From NCBI GenBank assembly GCA_041874725.1, contig CP097466.1:4030001-4094000 (forward strand): a stretch of DNA of 64,000 bases, given 5' to 3'. Positions 28,115 through 41,994 of this stretch are shown piece after piece. The notes under the pieces were generated by a model. The model was given only the letters and a program-made list of their open reading frames with translations, was not told the DNA's origin and did not search any database. Within the stretch, counting starts at the first letter, position 1. The number at the start of each line of letters is the position of its first letter. The stretch is from Duganella sp. BuS-21. Lineage in GTDB: Bacteria; Pseudomonadota; Gammaproteobacteria; Burkholderiales; Burkholderiaceae_D. The translations under genes and the position numbers were made by a program.

Positions 28115-29032
28115 TTACGCTCCTTTGGAAGCGGCCACTTGAGCGGCCACTTCTGCTGCGAAGTCGTCTACTTTCTTCTCGATGCCCTCGCCTACCACGT
28201 ACATGGCAAACGATTTAACGCTGGTCGATTTCTCTTTCAGCATCTGCTCGATCGATTGCTTGTCGTTTTTCACGAAAGCCTGGTTCAGCAGCGATACTTC
28301 TTTCAGGAACTTCTGTACCGAACCTTCCAGACGCTTGGCGACGATGTCGGCAGCCTGTGGGGTTTTGCCGGCGGCCACAGCGGCGGCTGCATCTTCGTCA
28401 GCTTTCAGCTGAGCAACCGAGCGTTCTTTTTCGATCAGTTCCGCAGGCACCTGGTCCGACGACAGCGACACCGGCTTCATTGCAGCGATGTGCATGGCGA
28501 CGTCTTTACCCACTTGCTCGTCCGCGCCGTCGAATTCAACCACCACGCCGATGCGGGTGCCGTGCAGGTACGAAGCCAGCTTGGCGGTGGTTTCGAAACG
28601 CTGGAAGCGGCGGATCGACATGTTTTCGCCGATTTTACCGATCAGTGCAGCGCGCACTTCGTCCAGGGTCTTGCCTTCGTCGCCGGCCGGCAGGGCCAGC
28701 AGGGCAGCGACGTCGGCCGGGTTCTTTTCAGCGACCAGACGGGCAGCGGTGTTGGCCAGGTTCAGGAAATCGTCGTTTTTCGCAACGAAGTCGGTTTCCG
28801 AGTTGACTTCGATCAGGGCGCCTACGCCGTCGGCGATGTAGGTTGCCACCACGCCTTCGGCGGTGATGCGGCTTGCTGCTTTACCAGCCTTGCCGCCCAG
28901 CTTGACGCGCAGGATCTCTTCCGCACGACCCATGTCGCCTTCGGCTTCGGTCAGTGCTTTTTTGCATTCCATCATCGGCGCGTCGGTCTTCGCGCGCAGT
29001 TCGCCTACCATTGCTGCAGTAATCGCTGCCAT
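28115..29032 (-). CDS. tsf: Elongation factor Ts
   Basis: EF-Ts recycles EF-Tu by releasing GDP. The 305-residue protein has the N-terminal UBA-like domain, the [15 protein letters not shown] segment and the [12 protein letters not shown] core motif that contacts EF-Tu, followed by the two-part dimerisation region. The ATG at 29030-29032 has a strong AGGAGA ribosome binding site. It follows rpsB with a weak terminator-like hairpin between them, as expected for the rpsB-tsf operon. Confidence 0.98.
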   Translation of the reverse strand: MAAITAAMVGELRAKTDAPMMECKKALTEAEGDMGRAEEILRVKLGGKAGKAASRITAEGVVATYIADGVGALIEVNSETDFVAKNDDFLNLANTAARLVAEKNPADVAALLALPAGDEGKTLDEVRAALIGKIGENMSIRRFQRFETTAKLASYLHGTRIGVVVEFDGADEQVGKDVAMHIAAMKPVSLSSDQVPAELIEKERSVAQLKADEDAAAAVAAGKTPQAADIVAKRLEGSVQKFLKEVSLLNQAFVKNDKQSIEQMLKEKSTSVKSFAMYVVGEGIEKKVDDFAAEVAAQVAASKGA

Positions 29033-29072
29033 GTGTTTCTCCTGTATTCGGTATTCAGTGGGTGGTTATGTC

Positions 29073-29106
29073 AAAAAAAAGGGGGAGCTGTTGGCCACCC
29101 CTTTTT
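29073..29106 (-). terminator. Partial terminator or attenuator between rpsB and tsf
   Basis: On the minus strand AAAAAGGGG and CCCCTTTTT can pair around a 16-base loop, followed by more T. It lies about 20 bases after rpsB. It could lower tsf relative to rpsB or define the 3' end of an rpsB-only transcript. Confidence 0.55.
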
Positions 29107-29126
29107 CTACAGCCTGTCAGCAACGA

Positions 29127-29879
29127 TTAAGCCTGTTCGCTGACTTCGACGAATTCGTCGCCGGCTGCTGCTTTAACCATCTCTACAACTTCGGCGCCAG
29201 CGGCCGAACGGCCTTCCAGGATCGCATCTGCGACGCCACGGGCGTACAGCGTGATGGCTTTCGACGAGTCGTCGTTACCTGGGATGACGTATTGCACGCC
29301 TTCTGGCGAGTGGTTGGTATCGACCACGCCGATAACCGGGATGCCCAGTTTTGCGGCTTCGGTGATGGCGCCTTTATGGTAGCCAACGTCAACGACGAAG
29401 ATGGCGTCAGGAACGCCGCCCATGTCTTTGATGCCGCCGATCGATTTTTGCAGCTTAACGATTTCGCGTTGGAACATCAGCGCTTCTTTTTTCGACATTT
29501 TCTCAGCCGAACCATCAGCGATAGCAGCTTCCATGTCTTTCAGACGCTTGATCGAGGTTTTGATGGTTTTGAAGTTGGTCAGCATGCCGCCCAACCAGCG
29601 TTGGTCGACGAAAGGAACGCCCGCGCGCTGCGCTTCAGCGGCGATGATGTCGCGTGCTTGACGCTTGGTGCCTACCATCAGGATGGTGCCACGGCTTGCG
29701 GCTACCTGTTTCACGTGTTTCATCGCTTCTTGATACATACCCATCGTCTTTTCCAAGTTGATGATATGGATCTTGTTACGGTGACCGAAGATGAACGGTG
29801 CCATCTTTGGGTTCCAGAAACGGGTTTGGTGACCAAAGTGGACACCGGCTTCCAGCATTTCGCGCATAGTTACGGACAT
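29127..29879 (-). CDS. rpsB: 30S ribosomal protein S2
   Basis: S2 is a late-assembly protein of the small subunit needed to recruit S1. The 250-residue protein has the typical [22 protein letters not shown] opening split across its first 30 residues, the coiled-coil insertion, and the [17 protein letters not shown] segment. The ATG at 29877-29879 follows a GGAG ribosome binding site. It opens the long minus-strand translation and envelope cluster. Upstream is an AT-richer leader of about 120 bases after a candidate promoter. Confidence 0.98.
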   Translation of the reverse strand: MSVTMREMLEAGVHFGHQTRFWNPKMAPFIFGHRNKIHIINLEKTMGMYQEAMKHVKQVAASRGTILMVGTKRQARDIIAAEAQRAGVPFVDQRWLGGMLTNFKTIKTSIKRLKDMEAAIADGSAEKMSKKEALMFQREIVKLQKSIGGIKDMGGVPDAIFVVDVGYHKGAITEAAKLGIPVIGVVDTNHSPEGVQYVIPGNDDSSKAITLYARGVADAILEGRSAAGAEVVEMVKAAAGDEFVEVSEQA

Positions 29880-30259
29880 AATTTACTCCAGGGTTAGTTC
29901 TGGAATCCGATCAGTCACCCGGGAAAATTCCCTGGCACCCTTGTCGAACGGATTCGCGTGTTTAATAAGAAATACAACATTGCCTAAACCAAATTCAAGC
30001 AACCCGAGATTCTACCTTAAAAACAGCCACTTGGGCAAGCACTCTCGCTCTATAAGGCGGCAGTCACACGCCCCACAACGGTGCATGCAAGATGATAGTG
30101 TTGCGCGTTCACGCACCAACATAGCGCGGAGCATCAAATAATTCTCGCTAGATAGCTATTCATAGAGAAAATGTAATATCATCCAGGATATCATAGTTCC
30201 ACTACATTAATTTTGCCGCGCCCAAGCCCTGCGATAGCGCCCAGCCTGAGAGATTTTCC
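29880..30259. other. 380-base intergenic region with rpsB leader and promoter
   Basis: This is the only stretch over 300 bases without a gene. It is AT-richer than its surroundings and separates the divergent rpsB and MHFG PEP-CTERM genes. The rpsB side (29880 to about 30002) would be a long 5' leader. It includes GGGAATTTTCCC, which folds on itself and is flanked by further G/C pairing, and could host S2 autoregulation. The middle and right parts (30040-30259) show no repeat, RNA gene or clear promoter that I can support. Confidence 0.6.
30009..30038 (-). promoter_or_regulatory. Candidate sigma-70 promoter for rpsB
   Basis: On the minus strand TTGCCC and TAGAAT are 18 bases apart. They match the sigma-70 consensus at four of six and five of six positions. 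The predicted start near 30002 would give a leader of about 120 bases to the rpsB ATG. Confidence 0.4.
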
Positions 30260-31057
30260 ATGCCCTTACTGCTAGCTGTCACACTTGCCGCCGCCATCCA
30301 GCCCAGCTGTTCCTGGGACCGCCCGGGCCACAACCCCTACACCGGGGGCGCAGCAGCCGCAATCGATCGCTACACCGACATTCCGGCGGCAGTGCGCAGC
30401 ACGCTCAAGCGCCGCATGCTGGAAAACCAGTCCGACGACAAGGTCAGCATCACGCGCGACCACATCGCCGGCAAGTACCAATACGATCCCGCCATCCGCG
30501 ACATGCATTTCGGCAAGGCCTCGGTCTGCGCCAGCGTCACGCGCGACAAGTGGGCCGAAACCCGCAACGAGCCGGGCGCCGTGTATTGCGTCGGGCAGCA
30601 CTGCATCCTGGTGCCGCGCATCTGCGGCAACGTCAGCCGGGTCACCCGGACCGAGGCCGCCACCGCCGCCGTGCCGGCCAAGCCCGCTGCACCGGCGCGC
30701 GAACTCGACGCCCCGATCGAATTCGCCGACCTCGGCCTGGCCGACGCGCCCGAGCGCGAAGCCATCGAGCTAGACCCGGCCGAAACGGCCGAGCGCAACG
30801 CCGCCCACCGCCGCGCGCTCGATGCCGTGGCGGACCTGCTGACCGACGAAGAACTGGCCGAAGCCGCCGACAAGAGCCGCTACGGCACCTTCGGCGGGCG
30901 CGGCAGCGTCGGCCCGGACGACGCCGATTCCGTCGGGGGCGACGTCTCGCCGGTGCCGGAAGCCGATACCTGGGCCATGCTGCTGGCCGGCCTGGGCCTG
31001 CTGGGCTGGCAGGCGCGCCGCCGCGCCAAAGCGGCGGCCAGGCAAGCTGTCCGCTAG
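30260..31057 (+). CDS. MHFG-type PEP-CTERM protein
   Basis: The 265-residue product has a short signal peptide, a cysteine-containing domain with GHNPYTGG, IRDMHFGKASVCASVTRDKW and several spaced Cys (about residues 80-125), an acidic low-complexity linker, and a PEP-CTERM tail (VPEADTWAML, a hydrophobic stretch, then RRRAK). The MHFG segment marks a PEP-CTERM subfamily of unknown function that I associate with Oxalobacteraceae and relatives. It should be exported, sorted by exosortase and possibly released. The ATG at 30260 follows a GAGAG element. It sits between rpsB and map, which are usually direct divergent neighbours, suggesting an insertion in this lineage. Confidence 0.82.
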   Translation: MPLLLAVTLAAAIQPSCSWDRPGHNPYTGGAAAAIDRYTDIPAAVRSTLKRRMLENQSDDKVSITRDHIAGKYQYDPAIRDMHFGKASVCASVTRDKWAETRNEPGAVYCVGQHCILVPRICGNVSRVTRTEAATAAVPAKPAAPARELDAPIEFADLGLADAPEREAIELDPAETAERNAAHRRALDAVADLLTDEELAEAADKSRYGTFGGRGSVGPDDADSVGGDVSPVPEADTWAMLLAGLGLLGWQARRRAKAAARQAVR

Positions 31058-31199
31058 GACAGGCGGCGACAGCCGCACGACTGCCCCGCCGTCGTTTATA
31101 ATTTCAGCATATCGCACGCCACGCGCCGCCGCTGATCGCTGACTCAGTGATCGGTGCGCCGGGCGTGTTCACCGTTTACTTTGCAGATTGCGACCATCT

Positions 31200-32021
31200 A
31201 TGTCCATTTCCATCAAAACCGCCGAAGACATCGAAGGCATGCGCATCGCCGGGCGCCTCGGCTCCGAAGTGCTGGACTACATCACCCCCTTCGTCAAGCC
31301 CGGCGTCACCACCGGCGAGCTTGACCGCCTGTGCCACGAATACATGGTCAACGTCCAGGGCACCGTCCCGGCGCCGCTGAACTACTGCCCGCCGGGCTAC
31401 ACGCCCTATCCGAAAGCCATCTGCACCTCCGTCAACGACGTCATCTGCCACGGCATCCCGGGCGACAAGGTGCTCAAGAACGGCGACGTGGTCAACCTCG
31501 ACATCACCGTCATCAAGGACGGCTACCACGGCGACAACAGCCGCATGTTCTTCATCGGCGAACCGTCGATCATGGCCAAGCGCCTGTCCGAGATCACCTA
31601 CGAATGCATGTGGCTGGGCATCGCCCAGGTCAAGCCGGGCGCCACCCTGGGCGACATCGGCCACGCCATCCAGCAGCACGCCGAAAAAGCCGGCTACAGC
31701 GTGGTGCGCGAGTTCTGCGGCCACGGCATCGGCAAGGTGTTCCACGAAGAGCCGCAGGTGCTGCACTACGGCCGTCCCGGCACCGGCATCGTGCTGGAAA
31801 CCGGCATGATCTTCACCATCGAGCCGATGATCAACGCCGGCAAGCGCGACATCCGCGAGATGGGCGACGGCTGGACCATCAAAACCAAGGACCGCAGCCT
31901 GTCGGCCCAGTGGGAACACATGATCCTGGTGACCGACACCGGCTATGAAGTGCTGACCCTGTCGGCCGGCAGCCCGCCGCCGCCGGTCTTCATCGGCGGC
32001 ACCGCCGCCAAGGCAGCGTAA
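31200..32021 (+). CDS. map: Methionine aminopeptidase, type I
   Basis: Map removes the initiator methionine from new proteins after deformylation. The 273-residue enzyme has the pita-bread fold and its five metal ligands: the two Asp in VVNLDITVIKDGYHGDN, the His of FCGHGIGKVFHEEP, and Glu in FTIEPMIN and QWEHMILV. The ATG at 31200 begins MSISIKTAEDIEGMRIAGRL, the normal start. It is 3 bases from glnD and likely cotranscribed with it, as in other proteobacteria. Confidence 0.97.
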   Translation: MSISIKTAEDIEGMRIAGRLGSEVLDYITPFVKPGVTTGELDRLCHEYMVNVQGTVPAPLNYCPPGYTPYPKAICTSVNDVICHGIPGDKVLKNGDVVNLDITVIKDGYHGDNSRMFFIGEPSIMAKRLSEITYECMWLGIAQVKPGATLGDIGHAIQQHAEKAGYSVVREFCGHGIGKVFHEEPQVLHYGRPGTGIVLETGMIFTIEPMINAGKRDIREMGDGWTIKTKDRSLSAQWEHMILVTDTGYEVLTLSAGSPPPPVFIGGTAAKAA

Positions 32022-32024
32022 GCC

Positions 32025-34607
32025 GTGAACGCGGCCGTGATGAAGAAGGAACTGCGCGAGCAACTCAAGCGCCAGCTGAAAGCCGACCGCCAGCTCGTCA
32101 TCGCCGCATTCCGTGACGACGGCAAACCGGAAAAGCTGCTGCGCAGCCTGCGCCAAAGCGTCGACGCGGTGCTCACCACGGCCTGGCACGCAGCCGCGCT
32201 GCCGGAAAACACCGCGCTGATCGGCGTCGGCGGCTACGGTCGCGGCGAACTGTTCCCCTATTCCGACGTCGATCTGCTGATCCTGCTGGAGCAGACGCCG
32301 GACGCCGCCGCTACTGAAAAGCTGGAAGAGCTGGTGCAACTGCTGTGGGACCTGGGGCTGGAAATCGGCCACAGCATCCGCACCGTGGACGAGTGCCTGA
32401 GCGAATCGGCGGCCGACATCACGGTGCAAACCAGTCTGCTGGAAGCGCGCATCATCTGCGGCGACGACCAGCTGTTCGCCGAACTGCAGCATCGCTACGA
32501 CGCCGCCATGGACCCGCGCGCCTTCTTCCACGCCAAGCTGCTGGAAATGCGGCTGCGCCACGCCAAGTATGAAGACACGGCTTTCAGCCTGGAGCCGAAC
32601 TGCAAGGAAAGCCCGGGCGGCCTGCGCGACCTGCAGGTGATCCTGTGGCTGGTCAAGGCTTCCGGCCTGGCCAACTCCTGGCGCACCCTGGCCACCAGCG
32701 GCCTGATCACGCAGACCGAAGCCAAGCAGCTGATGGAGAAGGAGCGCGCCTTCAAGGACATCCGCGTGCGCCTGCACCTGCACGCCGGCCGGCGCGAGGA
32801 CCGCCTGGTGTTCGACGTGCAGACCGCCATCGCCGAGTCGCTGGGCCTGACCGCCACCGGCAGCGGCCCCAACATGCGCCGCGCCAGCGAATACCTGATG
32901 CAGCGCTACTACTGGGCCGCCAAGACGGTCACCCAGCTCAACACCATCCTGCTGCAGAACATCGAGGAACGGCTGTTCCCGAAATCGGGCGAGGCGGTGC
33001 GCATCAACGAACGCTTCAACGACGTCAACGGCCTGATCGACATTGCCGAGGACGACACCTTCGAGAAAAACCCGTCGGCCATGCTGGAAATCTTCCTGCT
33101 GATGACCGAACGCCCTGCGCTCAAGGGCATGACGGCGCGCGCCACCCGCGCGCTGTGGCACGAGCGCTTCCAGATCGACGCCGCCTTCCGCGCCGATCCG
33201 GTCAACCGCTCGCTGTTCCTGCGCATCATGCAGGCGCCGGTGGGCGTGATCCACGCGCTGCGCCGCATGAACGACCTGTCGGTGCTGGGCCGCTACCTGC
33301 CCAATTTCCGCAAGATCGTCGGCCAGATGCAGCACGACCTGTTCCACGTCTACACGGTGGACCAGCACATCCTGATGGTGGTGCGCAATATGCGCCGCTT
33401 CACCATGGCCGAACACGCGCACGAATACCCGTTCTGCAGCCAGTTGATGGCTAACTTCCCGCAGCCGTGGGTGCTGTTCCTGGCCGCGCTGTTCCATGAC
33501 ATCGCCAAGGGCCGCGGCGGCGACCACTCCAAGCTCGGCATGGCCGACGCCGAACAGTTTTGCCGCGAGCATGGCATGAGCGACGAGGACACCGAGCTGG
33601 TGGTATTCCTGGTCGAAAACCACCTGACCATGTCGCAAGTGGCGCAGAAGCAGGATTTGTCCGATCCGGACGTGATCCAGGCCTTCGCCAAGGTGGTCGG
33701 CGACGAACGCCACCTGACCGGCCTGTACCTGCTAACGGTGGCCGACATCCGCGGCACCAGCCCCAAGGTGTGGAACGCCTGGAAGGCCAAGCTGCTGGAA
33801 GACCTGTACAAGATCACCCTGCGCGTGCTGGGCGGCGAGCCGCACAGCGCCGACAACGAACTGCGCAACCGTCAGCAGGAAGCGCTGGCGACCCTGCGCC
33901 TGTACGGCCTGGAAGCCGACGCGCACCAAGCGTTCTGGAAACAGCTCGACGTCGCCTACTTCCTGCGCCACGACGCCTCCGACATCGCCTGGCAGACGCG
34001 CGCGCTATACGACCGCTTCAACAGCGAGCAGCCGGTGGTCAAATGCCGCCTGGCGCCGATCGGCGAAGGCCTGCAGATCGCGGTCTACATCAAGGACCAG
34101 CCGGACCTGTTCGCGCGCATCTGCAGCTATTTCGACCGCAAGAATTTCTCCATCCTCGACGCCAAGATCCACACCACGCGCCACGGCTACGCGCTCGACA
34201 CCTTCCTGGTGACCGAGCAGAACTTCGCCAAGAGCTACCGCGACATCATCAGCCTGATCGAGCACGAAGTGTGCAGCCTGCTGACCACGCCCGAGCCGCT
34301 GCCGGCGCCGGGCAAGGGCCGCTTGTCGCGCCTGTCGCGCACTTTCCCGATCCAGCCGACGGTGGACCTGCGACCGGACGAGCGCGGCCAATACTACCTG
34401 CTGTCGGTGGCCGCCAACGACCGCACCGGTTTGCTGTACTCTATCGCCAATGTGCTGACCAAGTACAAGATCAACCTGCACACGGCCAAGGTCATGACCT
34501 TGGGCGAGCGCGTGGAAGACGTGTTCCTGATCGACGGCGCGGCGCTCAACAACGCCCGCAAGCAGATCCAGCTGGAAACCGACCTGCTGGACGCCATCAA
34601 GGTTTAA
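32025..34607 (+). CDS. glnD: PII uridylyltransferase / uridylyl-removing enzyme
   Basis: GlnD senses glutamine and adds or removes UMP on PII proteins, setting nitrogen control. The 860-residue protein has the nucleotidyltransferase domain ([19 protein letters not shown] near residue 67), a helical linker, the HD domain with [12 protein letters not shown] that carries out deuridylylation, and two C-terminal ACT domains (about 690-775 and 795-860) that bind glutamine. All key motifs are intact. The start is a GTG 3 bases after map. Confidence 0.97.
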   Translation: MNAAVMKKELREQLKRQLKADRQLVIAAFRDDGKPEKLLRSLRQSVDAVLTTAWHAAALPENTALIGVGGYGRGELFPYSDVDLLILLEQTPDAAATEKLEELVQLLWDLGLEIGHSIRTVDECLSESAADITVQTSLLEARIICGDDQLFAELQHRYDAAMDPRAFFHAKLLEMRLRHAKYEDTAFSLEPNCKESPGGLRDLQVILWLVKASGLANSWRTLATSGLITQTEAKQLMEKERAFKDIRVRLHLHAGRREDRLVFDVQTAIAESLGLTATGSGPNMRRASEYLMQRYYWAAKTVTQLNTILLQNIEERLFPKSGEAVRINERFNDVNGLIDIAEDDTFEKNPSAMLEIFLLMTERPALKGMTARATRALWHERFQIDAAFRADPVNRSLFLRIMQAPVGVIHALRRMNDLSVLGRYLPNFRKIVGQMQHDLFHVYTVDQHILMVVRNMRRFTMAEHAHEYPFCSQLMANFPQPWVLFLAALFHDIAKGRGGDHSKLGMADAEQFCREHGMSDEDTELVVFLVENHLTMSQVAQKQDLSDPDVIQAFAKVVGDERHLTGLYLLTVADIRGTSPKVWNAWKAKLLEDLYKITLRVLGGEPHSADNELRNRQQEALATLRLYGLEADAHQAFWKQLDVAYFLRHDASDIAWQTRALYDRFNSEQPVVKCRLAPIGEGLQIAVYIKDQPDLFARICSYFDRKNFSILDAKIHTTRHGYALDTFLVTEQNFAKSYRDIISLIEHEVCSLLTTPEPLPAPGKGRLSRLSRTFPIQPTVDLRPDERGQYYLLSVAANDRTGLLYSIANVLTKYKINLHTAKVMTLGERVEDVFLIDGAALNNARKQIQLETDLLDAIKV

Positions 34608-34632
34608 CCTGTTTCATTTTACGAGCACCATC

Positions 34633-35382
34633 ATGTCTGAAGAATTACTCCGCCTGTCCAAACGCATGTCCGAACTGGGCCTGTGCTCGCGTCGCGAGGC
34701 CGACGAATGGATAGAGCGCGGCTGGGTCCGGGTCGACGGCAAAGTCATCTCCGAGCTGGGCACCAAGATCTACCCGAGCCAGAAAGTCACCGTCGAGCGC
34801 CAGGCCGCCGCCGAGCAGTCCAAGCGCGTGACCATCCTGATCAACAAGCCGATGGGCTATGTCTCCGGCCAGGCCGAGGACGGCTACCAGCCGGCCGTGG
34901 TGCTGATCAAGCCGGAAAACCGCTGGCCGGAAGACCCGTCGCCGGAAATGTTCCACCCGACCCAGCTGCGCTCGCTGGTGCCGGCCGGCCGCCTGGACAT
35001 CGACTCGGTCGGCCTGCTGGTGCTGACCCAGGACGGCCGCGTGGCCAAGCACCTGATCGGCGAAACCACCGAGGTCGACAAGGAATACCTGGTGCGCGTG
35101 GAATACACCAAGCCGGGCAAGCTGCCCGACAGCGAGCTGAAAAAGCTCAACCACGGCCTGTGGATGGACGGCAAGCCGCTGCTGCCGGCCAAGGTGCGCT
35201 GGCAAAACGACGACCAGCTCAGCTTCACCTTAAAGGAAGGCAAGAAGCGCCAGATCCGCCGCATGTGCGATATGGTGGGCCTGAAGGTGGTCGGTTTGAA
35301 ACGGGTGCGCATCGGCAAAGTGAAGCTGGGCGACCTGCCGGTGGGCCAATGGCGCTATCTGCGTCCCGATGAGCGCTTTTGA
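34633..35382 (+). CDS. RsuA/RluF-type rRNA pseudouridine synthase
   Basis: The 249-residue enzyme has an N-terminal S4 RNA-binding domain (RLSKRMSELGLCSRREADEWI) and a pseudouridine synthase domain with the catalytic Asp in AGRLDIDSVGLL, plus the EGKKRQIRRMCDMVGL segment. The layout is closest to RluF, which modifies 23S rRNA U2604, but RluB/RluE/RsuA-like specificity cannot be excluded. The ATG at 34633 is 25 bases after glnD, so the genes probably share a transcript. Confidence 0.88.
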   Translation: MSEELLRLSKRMSELGLCSRREADEWIERGWVRVDGKVISELGTKIYPSQKVTVERQAAAEQSKRVTILINKPMGYVSGQAEDGYQPAVVLIKPENRWPEDPSPEMFHPTQLRSLVPAGRLDIDSVGLLVLTQDGRVAKHLIGETTEVDKEYLVRVEYTKPGKLPDSELKKLNHGLWMDGKPLLPAKVRWQNDDQLSFTLKEGKKRQIRRMCDMVGLKVVGLKRVRIGKVKLGDLPVGQWRYLRPDERF

Positions 35383-35494
35383 ACCACAGCGGATCAAAAT
35401 TCTTGCTATTTTGCAAGCCAAAACGCTGAATCCGCTATAAACTACGGAGATCGACCTCGCATTATAGAAGTCATTATCAAAGAGATATGCCGTC

Positions 35495-36265
35495 GTGAAC
35501 GATCCAATACCCAATGAATTTCGACGCGGGCCCCCCACCCTAAAAGACGCTGTGGAGCCAATCGCGACGGGTTCGAACCCGCATGAGATGACCGATGAAC
35601 ATGACATCGGTGATTCCCTGACTGCGCTCGCCGAATCGGGCGAGCCGCTTTCGATTTATCCGGCCAGCTCCACCAACGTGGTGATGGGCCGCTTGAAGTC
35701 GGTCGATCCGGAAAATCCCTATTTTGTGCTGGAGTTGAACGAGGGCGAGTTCCTGCCGCCCGGCGACGCCATCTTCGTGGCCTGGCTGCGTTCGGCGAAG
35801 ATTCAGTTCAAGCTCACTTCGGATACCTGGCCTGCGCTGCCGGACCAGCCCACCCTGCATCAGCTGGAGTTTCCGCTCAAGTGCCAGGTGCTGAACCGCC
35901 GCTCGTCGACGCGGCTGGAAACCCCGCTGGGCGTGTACTACATGGCCTCCTTCGTCCTCAACGGTAAGCCGTACGAGCTGCAGCTGTACGACTTTTCCGC
36001 CGGCGGCGTCGGCATGCGGGCGGCGCCGCGCGACGCGGTCGGTCTGCACGTCGGCCGCAAGCTGCAGCGCGTGCGGCTGGAGCTGGGCCCGGACTCGGTG
36101 ATGATCGCCGACCTGGAAGTACGGCTGTCGCGCACCTTCCGCTCCTTCCTGCTGGGCGAGCAAGTGCAAATCGGCTGTCAGTTCGCCAACCTGTCGCCGG
36201 CCATGGAAGAAGAACTCAAGCGCCTGCTCGACAAGCTGCATTCAGGCCGCCAGCGCGCCGCCTAG
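35495..36265 (+). CDS. YcgR-like flagellar brake protein with PilZ domain
   Basis: The 256-residue cytoplasmic protein has an N-terminal YcgR domain (about 45-130) and a PilZ domain (about 130-250) with both cyclic-di-GMP-binding motifs: RRSSTR beginning near residue 135 and DFSAGG near 166. YcgR proteins bind the flagellar motor when cyclic-di-GMP is high and slow swimming. Some homologues act on other surface functions. No flagellar genes are in the window. The start is a GTG at 35495 after an AAAGAGA element. A terminator follows the gene. Confidence 0.85.
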   Translation: MNDPIPNEFRRGPPTLKDAVEPIATGSNPHEMTDEHDIGDSLTALAESGEPLSIYPASSTNVVMGRLKSVDPENPYFVLELNEGEFLPPGDAIFVAWLRSAKIQFKLTSDTWPALPDQPTLHQLEFPLKCQVLNRRSSTRLETPLGVYYMASFVLNGKPYELQLYDFSAGGVGMRAAPRDAVGLHVGRKLQRVRLELGPDSVMIADLEVRLSRTFRSFLLGEQVQIGCQFANLSPAMEEELKRLLDKLHSGRQRAA

Positions 36266-36300
36266 CATGCACCACCCGGCCATGGGCATAAAAATTGCTT

Positions 36301-36332
36301 AAAAAGCAGCTAGTCCACTAGCTGCTTTTTTT
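36301..36332 (+). terminator. Intrinsic terminator abutting the next start codon
   Basis: AAAAAGCAGCTAG and CTAGCTGCTTTTT are exact 13-base inverted arms around TCCA, followed by TT. The final T is directly next to the ATG at 36333. It clearly ends the PilZ-gene transcript, yet it takes the space where a ribosome binding site for the permease-kinase gene would be. Confidence 0.92.
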
Positions 36333-39705
<3,373 letters not shown>

Positions 39706-39725
<20 letters not shown>

Positions 39726-40641
39726 AGCCGTGAACACCCCCGTGGTACTGGTGGTGGACGACGTGCCGGAAAACCTGGCCGTGCTGCACGACGCGCTCGA
39801 CGAATCGGGCTACACCGTGCTGGTGGCGAACAACGGCGCCGCCGCCCTGATCCGCGCAGCCGAAGCGCAGCCGCACATCATCCTGCTGGACGCCATCATG
39901 CCCGGCATGGACGGCTTTGAAACCTGCCGCCAGCTCAAGGCCAACCTGGCCACGCGCCACATTCCCGTGATCTTCATGACCGGCCTGACCGAGGCCGAGC
40001 ACGTGGTCACCGCGTTCGAGGCGGGCGGCAACGACTACGTCACCAAACCGCTACGCACCAGCGAGGTACTGGCGCGCATCACCTCGCACATGCAGACCGC
40101 CCAGCTGGTGGATCAGGCGCGCAGCGCGCTGGACGCCTTCGGCAACGCCGTCATCGCCATGACGCCGCGCGACGGCAAGATCGTCTGGCAAACGCCGCTG
40201 GCGCGCACGCTGATGCAGGGCTACCTGGCCGACACCGGGCTGCAGGAGCAGTTGCCGGCGTGGCTGCAGGCGACGCAGCTGGCGCATAGCCAGGGCCAGT
40301 CGCACCCGCCGCTGACGCTGACTCGGGGCAGCCGGCGCCTGATCTTCTCGGCGGCGGAGTACAGCGAAAACGAGCAATGGATGATCGTGCTGCGCGAGGA
40401 ATCGGACGTGGCCACCATCGAGTCGCTGATGAACTGCTTCAAGCTGACGCAGCGCGAGTCCGAGGTGCTGAACTGGGTCATCAAGGGCAAGACCAACCGC
40501 GACATCGGCGACATCCTCGGCACCAGCCCGCGCACCGTCAACAAACACCTGGAGCACGTGTTCGTTAAACTGGGCGTCGAGACGCGCACCTCGGCGGCGG
40601 CCGTCGCCCTCGGCAAGATACGCGCCGCCACCAGCGCCTGA
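39706..40641 (+). CDS. LuxR-type response regulator, partner of the fusion kinase
   Basis: The 311-residue regulator has a receiver domain (about 10-128) with phospho-acceptor Asp in IILLDAIMPGMDG, a middle region (about 140-235) of PAS-like size and pattern, and a C-terminal LuxR helix-turn-helix (about 245-305) with LTQRESEVLNWVIKGKTN and PRTVNKHLEHVF. It should bind DNA when phosphorylated. Two consecutive ATG codons follow an AAAGAGA element, and the gene overlaps the kinase gene by 20 bases. The two proteins are therefore almost certainly one signalling pair. Target genes are unknown. Confidence 0.9.
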
Positions 40642-40700
40642 GCCGGCGGTGCAAGCCATTCGTGCCAGGCCTACTGCGCGCGCCGTGCCATAATCGGCAC

Positions 40701-41972
40701 ATGGATAAAGAAGCCGAATTAAAACGCTCCAAGCGTCTCGCGCTGTCGCTCCTGCTGGCGGCGGCGCTGGTGTTCGTCGTCACCTCGCTGCTGCCGCGCG
40801 GCTTCTGGACCGACTGCCTGCGGGCGGTGTCGGAAGCGGCCATGGTCGGCGCGCTGGCCGACTGGTTTGCGGTAGTGGCGCTGTTCCGCCGCGTGCCGAT
40901 CCCCTTCATCGCGCGCCACACGGCCATCATCCCGAACAACAAGGAGCGCATTGCCGACAACCTGGCTGGCTTTGTCGACGAAAAATTCCTCAAACCCGAA
41001 TCGCTGGCGGCCGTCATCCTGAAGACCGATCCTTCCACCCACGTGGCGCAATGGCTCAGGGAACCCGCCAACCGCGGTTACCTGGCCGGCCACCTGCTCA
41101 AGCTCCTGCCGGAAATCCTGGCCACCGCCGACGACGCCCGCATCCAGCAGCTGCTGCACGACGCGCTCAACGCCGCCATCGGCAAGCTCGATCTGTCACG
41201 CTCGCTGGGTGCGCTGCTGGCCGGGCTGACGCGCGACGGCCGCCACCAGGAACTGCTGGACGACGGCATGGTGGCGCTGATGGGCCTCATCAATCGCCCG
41301 GCCACGCGCGACATGATCGCCGGTCAGATCGCCGCCTGGCTGAAACGCGAACACGCCACCATGGAGCTGATGCTGCCCACCGAGTGGATCAGCGAAAGCG
41401 GCGCGTCGATGATCGCCAAGGCGCTACAGAACACCATGGAAAACATTGCGGCCGACCGTGACCACAAACTGCGCATCAAGTTCGACGGCGTGGTGCAGCG
41501 CTTCCTGGAACGGCTGGAATCGGACCCGGAATTCCTGGCCAAGGGCGAGGAATTCAAACGTTACCTGCGCGACGGCGATCCCTTCAACGCCTACATCAAG
41601 GACGTTTGGGGCAGCGTGAGAGACTGGATCAAGGCCGATATCGACGGTCCCGATTCGCGCCTGAACGCCGGCGTGATGCAGGCCAGCGCATGGCTCAGCG
41701 AGGAGCTGCTGGCCCATCCCGACATGCGCGCCTCGCTGAACCAGCACCTGGCCGGCATGGCGCGCACGCTGGCGCCGGCCTTTTCCAGCTTCTTTACGCG
41801 CCACATCAGCGATACCGTCAAGGCCTGGGACGACAAGGACATGTCGCACCAGATCGAACTCAATATCGGCAAGGACCTGCAATTCATCCGCGTCAACGGC
41901 ACGCTGGTGGGCGGCATGATAGGGCTGTTGCTTTATGCCTGTTCGCAGACGATGGCATGGCTTGCGCACTGA
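40701..41972 (+). CDS. DUF445 family membrane protein
   Basis: The 423-residue protein belongs to the DUF445 (YjiN-like) family. It has an N-terminal membrane helix (ALSLLLAAALVFVVTSLL), the conserved ALADWFAVVALFRR segment, a long helical cytoplasmic or periplasmic body and a final membrane helix (GGMIGLLLYACSQTMAWL). The function of the family is not known to me. The ATG at 40701 starts the conserved N terminus, and a longer in-frame start at 40662 is unlikely. It follows the response regulator on the same strand at 59 bases. Confidence 0.87.
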   Translation: MDKEAELKRSKRLALSLLLAAALVFVVTSLLPRGFWTDCLRAVSEAAMVGALADWFAVVALFRRVPIPFIARHTAIIPNNKERIADNLAGFVDEKFLKPESLAAVILKTDPSTHVAQWLREPANRGYLAGHLLKLLPEILATADDARIQQLLHDALNAAIGKLDLSRSLGALLAGLTRDGRHQELLDDGMVALMGLINRPATRDMIAGQIAAWLKREHATMELMLPTEWISESGASMIAKALQNTMENIAADRDHKLRIKFDGVVQRFLERLESDPEFLAKGEEFKRYLRDGDPFNAYIKDVWGSVRDWIKADIDGPDSRLNAGVMQASAWLSEELLAHPDMRASLNQHLAGMARTLAPAFSSFFTRHISDTVKAWDDKDMSHQIELNIGKDLQFIRVNGTLVGGMIGLLLYACSQTMAWLAH

Positions 41973-41994
41973 CTATCGTGTTAACATATAGTCC

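Noticed and set aside
29941..30141. A 66-codon frame on the plus strand in the rpsB leader region
   Set aside because: There is no ribosome binding site, it overlaps the candidate rpsB promoter, and the composition is polar without pattern.
31176..33713. Long antisense frame opposite map and glnD
   Set aside because: Both sense genes have complete catalytic motifs. The antisense frame is a codon-position shadow.
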